Assembly (NCBI GenBank): GCA_011390785.1
Contig: JAABRR010000024.1
Span: 18,943-82,942 of the forward strand
Length of the DNA stretch: 64,000 bases
Direction: 5' to 3'
Source: Sphingobacteriia bacterium
GTDB taxonomy: Bacteria; Bacteroidota; Bacteroidia; Bacteroidales; UBA7960
Positions 46,285 to 54,342 of this stretch are shown one piece after another. The translations under genes and the position numbers were made by a program. A model generated the notes under the pieces. It searched no databases. It had not been told where the DNA came from and was given only the letters and a program-made list of their open reading frames with translations. The first letter of the stretch is position 1; each line of letters begins with the position of its first letter.

Positions 46285-47148
46285 ATGACTTTAAAGACAG
46301 GCAATTGGGCCAATCATAGTTTTATGCAAAATTATATGCTCAAAAGACCTCTGGCTGGTGCGGTCATCCTGACTATCTTTAGTTTTTGTTTTGCCTTGAT
46401 TTACAAACCGCTGGGTGCTCATCCTGGATTATTTTGGGGGTATGAACTTACCATGGCGGTGTATATTTCTATAGCAGCATTGGTATTTTGGCTATCCGTT
46501 ACCGGTCTTAAATCCATCCATTATTATGCAAATCCACAAAATTGGACCCTGTTTAGAGAATTATCGGCTATCCTGATGGTGTTGCTGGTTATGGGGTGTG
46601 CAGTATACTTTACAGGTTTTTTAATGGAACCCCAAATCGATCGTTGGAACTTTGCTACTTTTTTCGATTCCGTTAAAAAGGCTGTACTATTATTTGTCCT
46701 CCCCCTGGGATTTTTTACGGTTTTAAACTTCCGCTTTTGGGATGTTCAGCTGGCCCGAAAGGATTCATCAACAAATCCTGACCAGAATACAAAAGAAGAA
46801 TTGATTCAGATAAATTCGCAACTTAAAAAGGAGACACTGAGTTTCTACCCTTCAGAATTACTTTATGCTGCATCTGATGGCAATTATGTGATTTTTTTTC
46901 TTAAACGCGACGGTGGGATTAAGAAAGAAATGATCCGTAATTCCATCAGCAATATTGAAGATCAACTTTCGCACATACCGCAAATAATCAGGACCCATCG
47001 TGCATTTATTGTGAATATTCATAAGGTATTATTGAAAAAGGGAAATTCGCTGGGTCTGCGTTTGAAACTCACAGGAATAGACGAAGATATTCCGGTGTCA
47101 AGAAACAACACAGAGGCTTTCAATAAGGCTTTTAACGTTTTAAAATAG
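46285..47148 (+). CDS. Membrane-bound LytTR transcription regulator
   Basis: A 287-residue protein with four membrane helices (in the first 170 residues) and a C-terminal LytTR DNA-binding domain (about 180-285: ELLYAASDGNYVIFFLKRDG, IRTHRAFIVNIHKV, ETEDIPVSR-like end IDEDIPVSRNNTEAFNKAF). Such one-piece membrane regulators without a separate kinase are common in Bacteroidota. I prefer the ATG at 46285; a TTG at 46231 and an ATG at 46324 are alternatives. It lies immediately upstream of a TonB-dependent receptor gene and is the likely regulator of it; a candidate direct-repeat operator lies between them. Confidence 0.85.
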   Translation: MTLKTGNWANHSFMQNYMLKRPLAGAVILTIFSFCFALIYKPLGAHPGLFWGYELTMAVYISIAALVFWLSVTGLKSIHYYANPQNWTLFRELSAILMVLLVMGCAVYFTGFLMEPQIDRWNFATFFDSVKKAVLLFVLPLGFFTVLNFRFWDVQLARKDSSTNPDQNTKEELIQINSQLKKETLSFYPSELLYAASDGNYVIFFLKRDGGIKKEMIRNSISNIEDQLSHIPQIIRTHRAFIVNIHKVLLKKGNSLGLRLKLTGIDEDIPVSRNNTEAFNKAFNVLK

Positions 47149-47188
47149 GGATGTTTAAATTTATCGTTGCTGGCTTTCAGTAAACCTT

Positions 47189-47225
47189 AGCCATTTATCC
47201 CAAAACTTTACCATTCGTCCCAACA
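47189..47225 (+). promoter_or_regulatory. Direct repeat, candidate LytTR operator
   Basis: CCATTTATCCCAAAA (47191-47205) and CCATTCGTCCCAACA (47211-47225) are repeated in the same direction with a 20-bp period, about two helical turns. LytTR dimers bind direct repeats of about this spacing. It lies between the LytTR gene and the receptor gene, about 55 bases upstream of a possible -33 box (TTTG, 47282-47285). Confidence 0.55.
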
Positions 47226-47347
47226 TCTTTTCGCAAGTTATGTATTGGTAACAAAACCTTGTCGTTTGTAACGTTTATTTGTTTGCATTTCAGCAGTTTA
47301 TTCTCTTTGCAGTGTCAATAATTGTAAAATAATAAACTTCAGAAATC

Positions 47348-49711
47348 ATGAAAAAGTTATCATTACAATCCAGTTCAGGAATCATTGGTAAATTTATTTT
47401 ATTTGCCTTCATGGTATTATTTTCAATCCAGTCATTGCTGGCAGGTGTTATAACCGGAATCCTTCAGGATGCATCCAACCAACAGCCCATATCCCTTGCC
47501 AATGTAGCGTTGTTTGATTCTTCGGCCACAGTACTTATGTTGGGTACTTCGGGTAATTATGACGGGAATTTTTTGCTGGAAAATGTTGTCCCGGGAAAAT
47601 ATAAGATGCGAGTAAGTGCGGTAGGCTATCAATCCAGTGTAACAGAAATAGAAATTGCCCAGGGTGAGAATATTTATCTGGGTATATTGTATCTTTTGCC
47701 CGCTGAATATCAGTTGGATGGTGTAACAGTAGAAGCACAGCGTATCCGGGCACAAACCCAAACCGGTAAAACTTCTTTCCTGGTCAACAATAATATGCAA
47801 AGCGCTACGCATACCGGGGCAGATATTCTTAAGCTAATTCCTGGGATACAGCTGGATATCAGGCAAAATATTTCTCTTGAAGGTAGCCAGAACATTATTG
47901 TTTTGGTCAATGGCAGGGAACGCGACCAAGGTTTTGTCAGCCAGCTAATTGCATCGCAAATAGATAAAATTGAAGTAATCAACAATCCGCCGGCACAATA
48001 CGATGCATCGGTAACAGGTGTAATCAATATTGTTTTAAAACAGAACATCAATTCCGGTATCCACGGCCATGTTTATGGTGAAATTCCACTTTCTTCAAAT
48101 GAGACATTTATATTCCCATCCTACAACCTGACATATGGCGTGGGAAAATTTACCCTTTTCACATCGTATAATGGTGAGATGAGTTATTTTGATATTGAAG
48201 AAAATATTCATCGCAAATATGAAAATGGCAATGGAATGCAGGAAATTATATCCCAACACTTTGTAAACCAGGAAAACTGGTCGCACAGATTTCATTATGG
48301 TTTTGATTATTATGTAAATAAAAAAAATCAACTTAGCTTTTATGCCTTCTACAACCCATACAGCCAGGAACATAGCGGGCGTGTTGAACTGTTTAAAAGC
48401 GGAGAATCGCCCATGCAATGGTCTGTCTTTAAGGATGATGACGACAGAAATACCAGTGGCTTCTATTCCCTGTATTACAAACATATTTTTTGCAAAGATT
48501 CGGGCCATGATCTTGTATTAGATGCAAGTATTTATACAATGAATGGGAAAAATAGTATTCGGTATTTTAACGATGATACCGGGTATGACCACACCAACCA
48601 TATAAATTCGTTGCAGCGTACCCTGCGTTTTAAGGCAGACTATTCGCTTCCTGTATCCGAAACCTTGCACCTTACAGCCGGAATGCAGGCCAGACAAAGA
48701 AATATGAGCGATGCAGATGTTGGACAATATTATAGCAAAAACCAAATTCTGGCAGCTCACGGTGCAGTGGCATACAAAAACGGGAAAGTGAATATACTAG
48801 GAGGATTGCGATATGAAAACGCACAGTTAATGATGAGTGGCCAAAGCACGGAACTTATTTCTCAATGGATGCCCAACCTGGCCATACATTACAAATATTC
48901 GACTGCCCAAAGCCTGAAACTCACATGGCGCTCAGGGATAAACTATCCGGGTTTTTATCAGCTTACACCTTCTTCCCGCATTGAAGACCCCTATACCATC
49001 AATTATGGCAATCCGGGTTTAAAACCGGGAACAAACGACCAAAAAGAACTGGAATATTCATACCGGTTTTCAAATCATTTTGTTTCTGCCCGGTTGTTTT
49101 ATAACCAAATGAAAAATGCGATCAATCACCTTACGATCATGAATGAAGACGGTATATTTGAAAGTAGTCGTAATAATCTGGGCGATATCGTTCATTATGG
49201 GCTTCAGTTTTCCGGCGCTTTTGGACTGGGTAAAAGAGGAGGCTTTCAGCCTTACCTGAAAGTATTTCAGGCACAATCGCTCCCCAACAGTCTGGCCCGT
49301 GCACATGGCATGGTTCATCGCAGGCAAATTGCTTTTGCATCAGGATTTTCTGCCTTTGCAAACCTGGGCAGGGAATTTACAGCATCATTAATTTTTCAGT
49401 ATTCCAGTCCGTTGAATGAGATGCAACAAAACTATTTTGAAGGAGCTCAGTTTTTTGTATCCCTTGAAAAGAATATTGGGCGTGGCTTCAAGGTCGGCAT
49501 GGTGAGTGCAGTTCCTTTTACAGGACAGATCACCTACCACGGATCAAAGATCAATGGGGCTGATTTTACCAGCCATTCGCAGGGCGATATCATATTGTCA
49601 ATGGTTCCGCTCTGGCTTAAATTGAGCTACCAATTTTCATCCGGCACAGACAGAGAGAGGATCGTGAGGCAACCTGATGCACCAGAGAGCAAACAGAAAA
49701 AGGGATTTTAA
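47348..49711 (+). CDS. TonB-dependent receptor with carboxypeptidase-like regulatory domain
   Basis: A 787-residue outer-membrane protein. Signal peptide (about 1-32, ending SLLAG), a carboxypeptidase-regulatory-like domain (about 33-115: GVITGILQDASNQQPISLANVALF...YKMRVSAVGYQSS), a plug (about 120-225: ADILKLIPGIQLDI, NIIVLVNGRE, IEVINNPPAQYDASVTGVINIVLK), then a large beta-barrel with alternating aromatic strands to the end. The barrel is of the OMP_b-brl_3 type often found with a LytTR gene, not of the SusC type; no SusD gene follows. Ligand unknown. The stretch downstream contains the remains of a CE15 gene. Confidence 0.88.
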   Translation: MKKLSLQSSSGIIGKFILFAFMVLFSIQSLLAGVITGILQDASNQQPISLANVALFDSSATVLMLGTSGNYDGNFLLENVVPGKYKMRVSAVGYQSSVTEIEIAQGENIYLGILYLLPAEYQLDGVTVEAQRIRAQTQTGKTSFLVNNNMQSATHTGADILKLIPGIQLDIRQNISLEGSQNIIVLVNGRERDQGFVSQLIASQIDKIEVINNPPAQYDASVTGVINIVLKQNINSGIHGHVYGEIPLSSNETFIFPSYNLTYGVGKFTLFTSYNGEMSYFDIEENIHRKYENGNGMQEIISQHFVNQENWSHRFHYGFDYYVNKKNQLSFYAFYNPYSQEHSGRVELFKSGESPMQWSVFKDDDDRNTSGFYSLYYKHIFCKDSGHDLVLDASIYTMNGKNSIRYFNDDTGYDHTNHINSLQRTLRFKADYSLPVSETLHLTAGMQARQRNMSDADVGQYYSKNQILAAHGAVAYKNGKVNILGGLRYENAQLMMSGQSTELISQWMPNLAIHYKYSTAQSLKLTWRSGINYPGFYQLTPSSRIEDPYTINYGNPGLKPGTNDQKELEYSYRFSNHFVSARLFYNQMKNAINHLTIMNEDGIFESSRNNLGDIVHYGLQFSGAFGLGKRGGFQPYLKVFQAQSLPNSLARAHGMVHRRQIAFASGFSAFANLGREFTASLIFQYSSPLNEMQQNYFEGAQFFVSLEKNIGRGFKVGMVSAVPFTGQITYHGSKINGADFTSHSQGDIILSMVPLWLKLSYQFSSGTDRERIVRQPDAPESKQKKGF

Positions 49712-49729
49712 AACCCAATAGATTAATAC

Positions 49730-50030
49730 CTGAAAGGTGCTCCACTCTCCATCCGCCAAATTGGAGAAGCCGCGGGGCGGATTACTGCCAATTTTCCCCA
49801 TTGATTTGCAGAAAGCTACATAAAATACAATAAGATGGAACATCTGTTGCCTGTTGATCAAAACCATTTGCTGGCAATGGTTGCTCCACACCTACAATAC
49901 GTAGCAAGTGCGTTGGACCGACCCAAAAGGAGAATTCATTGCCAACGCAGAGGCATCAGCTGTATATGATTTACTGGATATTCCGGCATTACCCATAACA
50001 AATGGGAAAGTCATTTTACCACCTAAATAA
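49730..50030 (+). pseudogene. Remnant of a CE15 glucuronoyl esterase gene (3' part)
   Basis: Translating from 49736 gives GAPLSIRQIGEAAGRITANFPH, then a TGA (49802-49804) where the family has Trp (FPHWF), then FAESYIKYNKMEHLLPVDQN, HLLAMVAPHLQYVASA. After 49912 the match continues one base further on as WTDPKGEFIANAEASAVYDL, ending at the TAA at 50028-50030. The words FPHWF, LPVDQxxLLAxxAP, YVASA and WxDPxGEF are hallmarks of CE15 4-O-methyl-glucuronoyl methylesterases. Only about the last hundred codons remain, with one nonsense and one frameshift plus a short deletion (residues between VASA and W). The active gene cleaved lignin-glucuronoxylan esters; this copy cannot. Confidence 0.8.
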
Positions 50031-50116
50031 TTATGGTCTCTAAGCTTTGATGTAGATAAAAACTAATTTTGTGCAAACGATTTTACATTTTTTGAATCTT
50101 GCAAGCCCAAATCCTA

Positions 50117-50124
50117 TATATTTG
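50117..50124 (+). promoter_or_regulatory. Putative promoter of the GH97 gene (-7 element)
   Basis: TATATTTG matches TAnnTTTG, 32 bases before the ATG at 50156. TTTG at 50091-50094 is a possible -33 box with slightly long spacing (22). Confidence 0.5.
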
Positions 50125-50155
50125 CACAATTAAATCCAACCTAAACTTAAATAAC

Positions 50156-52096
50156 ATGACAAAAAATCAACTATTTATCTGGTTCATAGCTCTTTTCATG
50201 AGCGCATGCTCCACAGTACCCAAAGACAATTGGGAACTTTCTTCGCCCAATGGTAATTTAACTACCACAGTAAAACTGAGTGAAAATGGAAGTTTGACTT
50301 ACACCCTAATCAATCAGAAACGTATTGTTTTGGGAGAATCACCCCTGGGAATGATTTTCGAAGAGATGAGCTTTGACTCGGGATTAACATTCGTATCTGA
50401 AAATACGGCAAAGCAGCTCAGTGAAAGCTATACCCTTTTGCATGGCAAAAAAATGGAGAATAATCCGGTGTGGAATGAGCTTTCAATGGTTTTTCAAAAT
50501 ACTCAAAATGAGAAGATTGAAATTCAGTTTCGGGTTTATGATACAGGACTTACCTTTCGGTACCATTTGCCCGCCAGTGATTTAACAGGTCTTACACTTA
50601 AGGAAGATTTAAGTGGTTTTAAAATTCCTGAGGGTAGCCATGGATGGATGCATCCTTATGATACTATATGGCAGTGGGCTCCGGGGTATGAAACTCTCTA
50701 TGAGTATAAACTACCATTAGGAACACCAGCCCCTGCCGGAAAAAATGGGTGGGCTTTCCCCATGCTTTTTCATACCGGTGCTGATTGGATGCTTATAAGT
50801 GATGCCGACATGCCCGAAGGCTTTACCGGTATGATGGTAAATGGAAATCCTGAAGGAGGTCTTTATACACTTCAACTGCCCCTGGAAGAAGAAGCCATGG
50901 GCGTTTGCAGTTCAGAACCTATACTTCCCCTACCATACAGCACTGCATGGCGTGTAATAATTACCGGTGAAACACCCGCCACTATTGTGGAATCGAACAT
51001 CATTTTTGATGTAAGCACACCCAATAAGATCGGTGATCTATCCTGGATCAAACCCGGTCGGTCAAGCTGGAGTTGGTGGTCGGAAAGCGATAGCCCCCGC
51101 GATTTTAACCGTATGAAAGAGTTTATCGATTTTACAAGCAGTATGGGCTGGGAATATTTTCTCGTAGATGCCAATTGGAATGATATGGCAGGAGGTAACC
51201 TGGAAGAGCTTACCCAATATGCCAACTCGAAGGGTGTAGATATCCTGGCCTGGTATAACTCTGGTGGTCCGCACAATGTAGTAACCGAGCAACCCCGCGA
51301 TTTGATGCATTTGCGTGATGCCCGTAGAGCTGAATTTGAAAAAATCAGCAATTGGGGAGTGAAAGGAATAAAAGTGGATTTTTTTCAGAGTGACAAACAC
51401 TGCATTATGCAGCAATACCATGATATTTTGCAAGATGCAGCCGATTTTAATATTCTCGTTAATTTCCACGGAGCTACTATTCCTCGCGGCTGGGAGCGCA
51501 CCTACCCCAACCTGATGACCATGGAATCGGTAAGGGGTGCCGAGGTGTATAAGTTTGGCCGCGACTTTCCCGAACATGCCCCCCGGCATAACGCCATTAT
51601 TCCTTTTACCCGCAATGTAATCGGATCAATGGACTATACCCCTGTAACCTTCTCCAATTCAACCTATCCCAAACTTACCACCCATGGCCATGAACTGGCC
51701 CTGGCAGTAGTTTTTGAGTCGGGCATTCAACACTTTGCCGATAGCGACAAGTCATACATGAGCCAGCCCGACTATGTAATTGAATATCTGAAAAATGTTC
51801 CGGTGGTATGGGATGAAACCCGCCTGGTGGATGGTTATCCGGGCGATTATGCCATAATAGCCCGCCGAAATGGAAATACCTGGTATTTGAGTGGAATCAG
51901 CGGCCTGAACGAAGCTATGGAAACAGAGTTTGATCTTGATTTTCTGACGCAGGGCAACTATGCCATCAAACTAATTTCTGATGGTGACCAGCCCAATCAG
52001 TTTAAGTTTGAAAACATGGAAACTGAAACCGGACAAAGCATGAAAGTAAAAATGGCTGCCCGTGGAGGTTTTGCGGCAGTGATCGAATCTTTATAA
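50156..52096 (+). CDS. Glycoside hydrolase family 97 (lipoprotein)
   Basis: A 646-residue GH97 enzyme, family of alpha-glucosidases and alpha-galactosidases. Start at the ATG at 50156 gives a lipoprotein signal (MTKNQLFIWFIALFMSAC, Cys18); upstream codons only reach a TTG. Domains: N-terminal beta-sandwich (about 25-270), catalytic TIM barrel (about 280-540) and a C-terminal beta domain. KGIKVDFFQSDKH keeps the Asp used as nucleophile in the retaining subgroup, and LMTMESVRGAE provides a glutamate; this points to the retaining (alpha-galactosidase-like) branch instead of the inverting SusB branch, with moderate certainty. Faces the reverse-strand isomerase gene across a terminator. Confidence 0.92.
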   Translation: MTKNQLFIWFIALFMSACSTVPKDNWELSSPNGNLTTTVKLSENGSLTYTLINQKRIVLGESPLGMIFEEMSFDSGLTFVSENTAKQLSESYTLLHGKKMENNPVWNELSMVFQNTQNEKIEIQFRVYDTGLTFRYHLPASDLTGLTLKEDLSGFKIPEGSHGWMHPYDTIWQWAPGYETLYEYKLPLGTPAPAGKNGWAFPMLFHTGADWMLISDADMPEGFTGMMVNGNPEGGLYTLQLPLEEEAMGVCSSEPILPLPYSTAWRVIITGETPATIVESNIIFDVSTPNKIGDLSWIKPGRSSWSWWSESDSPRDFNRMKEFIDFTSSMGWEYFLVDANWNDMAGGNLEELTQYANSKGVDILAWYNSGGPHNVVTEQPRDLMHLRDARRAEFEKISNWGVKGIKVDFFQSDKHCIMQQYHDILQDAADFNILVNFHGATIPRGWERTYPNLMTMESVRGAEVYKFGRDFPEHAPRHNAIIPFTRNVIGSMDYTPVTFSNSTYPKLTTHGHELALAVVFESGIQHFADSDKSYMSQPDYVIEYLKNVPVVWDETRLVDGYPGDYAIIARRNGNTWYLSGISGLNEAMETEFDLDFLTQGNYAIKLISDGDQPNQFKFENMETETGQSMKVKMAARGGFAAVIESL

Positions 52097-52178
52097 GGAA
52101 TAAATCGGATACTGTCAAAATTCGCAAAATTCTGAATGCAAAACGCTAAATTTTAAACGCTTATACTCATAAGACAAA

Positions 52179-52212
52179 AAAGCCCCTGCGATCTATAATT
52201 CACAGGGGCTTT
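52179..52212. terminator. Bidirectional intrinsic terminator after GH97
   Basis: Stem AAAGCCCCTG (52179-52188) pairs with CAGGGGCTTT (52203-52212), loop of 14; A-rich on the left, TTATTTAAAA on the right. It serves the convergent GH97 and isomerase genes. Confidence 0.8.
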
Positions 52213-52229
52213 ATTTAAAATCTTGCAGT

Positions 52230-53072
52230 TTACTTCACAAACTCAGCATTTTTCATAAAGTCAAGGCTGACTTTCACACTTTCAATGGGTTCAAAATTAT
52301 ATTTTTCAACTTCTACCACGTAATATTTTACACCTGAAAGTTCGGTGTAAGCGAAAATTCTTTCAAAATCGATATTACCGCTTGCACCAACTTCAGCTTC
52401 GTCTTTTACGTGCCAGTTTTCAAAACGACCAGGATAGCGGATAATATAATCCACAGGGTCTTTTCCGCCTTCTACAACCCAGTAAAGATCCATCTGAAAC
52501 ATTACTTTTTCAGGATCGGTATTTTCGAGCATAAAATCGTAAATAACCTGACCTTCCAGTTCTTTAAACTCCTGATCGTGATTATGAAAACCAAAGCGTA
52601 AACCAGCTTCGTTGCACTTTTCACCTACGGCGTTAAAATAATCGCAGTATCGCTTAAGTCCGTCCAACGATTCGTGACCTGTCGCTCCCATCCATGGTTG
52701 AACGATGTATTCAACACCAGCGGCTTTATGTGCGGCTATTGCTGCATCCCACCATGCCATTACTTCATCCATATTTGCATCAGCAGGAATATCCTGCCCT
52801 GTATGCGAACCAAGGAATTTCATACCCTTTTCTTCCACAAGTGCTTTGAAAGCTTCAGGTTCCATTCCATAAAATTTTCCATCGCCATATCCGGCTGCTT
52901 CAACAAAACCATACCCCATTTCGCCCAGGGCTGTCAAAGTTCCTTCGGCGTCAGAATTCATATCATTACGAACACTCCATAACTGAATCCCAATAAATTT
53001 TTCTGCTTCTTTTGATTCGTTATTGCACGAAAAAAGAAGCATTGATAACGCTATTACCATAATGTTTCTCAT
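52230..53072 (-). CDS. Secreted sugar phosphate isomerase/epimerase-like lipoprotein
   Basis: A 280-residue protein of the xylose-isomerase-like TIM-barrel family with a lipoprotein signal (MRNIMVIALSMLLFSC, Cys16). Motifs: IGIQLWSVRNDM, MGYGFVEAAGYGDG, FLGSHTG, EYIVQPWMGA, LRFGFHNHDQEF (metal-binding His/Glu), MFQMDLYWVVEGGKDP and NWHVKDE. The set of Glu, Asp and His residues for a divalent metal seems complete. Being lipid-anchored, it acts on sugars or keto-glycosides outside the cytoplasm, not on sugar phosphates. Divergent from the LacI gene, whose operator lies between. Confidence 0.85.
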   Translation of the reverse strand: MRNIMVIALSMLLFSCNNESKEAEKFIGIQLWSVRNDMNSDAEGTLTALGEMGYGFVEAAGYGDGKFYGMEPEAFKALVEEKGMKFLGSHTGQDIPADANMDEVMAWWDAAIAAHKAAGVEYIVQPWMGATGHESLDGLKRYCDYFNAVGEKCNEAGLRFGFHNHDQEFKELEGQVIYDFMLENTDPEKVMFQMDLYWVVEGGKDPVDYIIRYPGRFENWHVKDEAEVGASGNIDFERIFAYTELSGVKYYVVEVEKYNFEPIESVKVSLDFMKNAEFVK

Positions 53073-53255
53073 CTTTGCTTTGTTTTAAAATTTTGAAAAT
53101 TAAAATAAATCGACTAATGCCCTATTTGTTTGTCGGTCAAAAGTAGTAATAATTTTATCTACAAAATTGATTTTCGGAGTATTTGATTCAATTTAAATCC
53201 TTTCCAGGTTAAAGAAAGTTTAAATAATATTTTAAAATGATGAAAAATAATAGCT

Positions 53256-53265
53256 CAAACGTTTG
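53256..53265. promoter_or_regulatory. LacI-family operator
   Basis: CAAACGTTTG is a perfect 10-bp palindrome with the central CG typical of LacI-family operators, 33 bases before the regulator's ATG and between the divergent isomerase and LacI genes. A poorer match, CAAACGATTT (50073-50082), lies upstream of the GH97 promoter. Confidence 0.65.
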
Positions 53266-53298
53266 TTCTGATAATTAAAATTACTCATCTTTGTATGC

Positions 53299-54324
53299 AT
53301 GAAAAGTGTCAATAACATAAAAGAGCTCGCCAGCATACTAAATCTCTCTATAAGTACTGTATCAAGGGTACTTAATGGAAAAGGAAAAAGCTTTCGGATA
53401 AGCGAAGCAACTAGTAAAAAAGTTTTTGACACAGCAAAAGAATACAATTATTCTCCCAACAGAGTAGCCCGGGGATTAAAACTCGAAAAGACAGATACCA
53501 TTGGGCTTATTATACCCGATATTGCTAACCCCTACTTCGGTTCCATTGCCAAAACCATTGAGGTTGAAGCCCGCAAAAATGGGTATTCTATAATTCTTTG
53601 CGACAGCCTGGATGATGAAAATACCGAAGCAGAACTATTACAATTGCTGGCCAAAAGAAAAGTGGACGGGATTATTATTGCACCAACCGGAAAAAGCAGT
53701 AACCATGTTACAGAAATTCAGGAGCAGGGAATTCCGGTTATGGTTATCGACCGGTATTTACCCGATACAAATCTTCCGTTTGTAACAACCGATAATTACC
53801 TGGGAGCTTTACTGGCCACCGAACATTTTATTGCATTGGGGCACCGAAACATTGCCTGCATCCAGGGAATAAACGGGGTTTCAGCCAATAACGAACGGGT
53901 TAAAGGATATCGTGATGCATTGCAAAAGCATCGAATTCCGGTATCTGAGACAATGATTATGGGAACCGATTTTGGCGAGGAAAACGGATACCTTCAAACC
54001 AGGAAACTATTAGCATTGCCCGAACATCCCACTGCCATTTTTGCACTGAGTAACCTGATTTCACTCGGATCGATCCGTGCTCTGAAAGAAGCCGGACTAA
54101 CCATTCCTGATGACATTTCGATTATATCGTTTGATGAGCAAGCCTGGTCAGCCTTTCTTACCTGCCCTATGACCACGGTAGAACAGCCCCGCGAAGAAAT
54201 CGGAAGACTGGCATTTGGCGCTTTGTTAAATATTATTGACAAAGTTTTGCCAGAAAAAACAGATAAAATAATGCTACAACCTCGCCTTATCTTACGTGAA
54301 TCTGTAAAAAAAATCCTGAAATAA
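53299..54324 (+). CDS. LacI family transcription regulator
   Basis: A 341-residue LacI/GalR regulator. The N-terminal helix-turn-helix NNIKELASILNLSISTVSRVLNGKGKSFRISEATSKKVFDTA (given as a region, residues about 4-45) and hinge YNYSPNRVARGLK are followed by a periplasmic-binding-protein-like ligand domain (TIGLIIPDIANPYFG, VMVIDRYLP, ISFDEQAWSAFLTCPMTTVEQP). It probably represses the carbohydrate genes and itself through the operator at 53256-53265. The ligand cannot be inferred; the neighbourhood suggests a sugar from the locus. A near-consensus -7 box (CATCTTTG, 53286-53293) lies 5 bases before the ATG. Confidence 0.93.
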   Translation: MKSVNNIKELASILNLSISTVSRVLNGKGKSFRISEATSKKVFDTAKEYNYSPNRVARGLKLEKTDTIGLIIPDIANPYFGSIAKTIEVEARKNGYSIILCDSLDDENTEAELLQLLAKRKVDGIIIAPTGKSSNHVTEIQEQGIPVMVIDRYLPDTNLPFVTTDNYLGALLATEHFIALGHRNIACIQGINGVSANNERVKGYRDALQKHRIPVSETMIMGTDFGEENGYLQTRKLLALPEHPTAIFALSNLISLGSIRALKEAGLTIPDDISIISFDEQAWSAFLTCPMTTVEQPREEIGRLAFGALLNIIDKVLPEKTDKIMLQPRLILRESVKKILK

Positions 54325-54342
54325 TAATTAATATAATAATGT

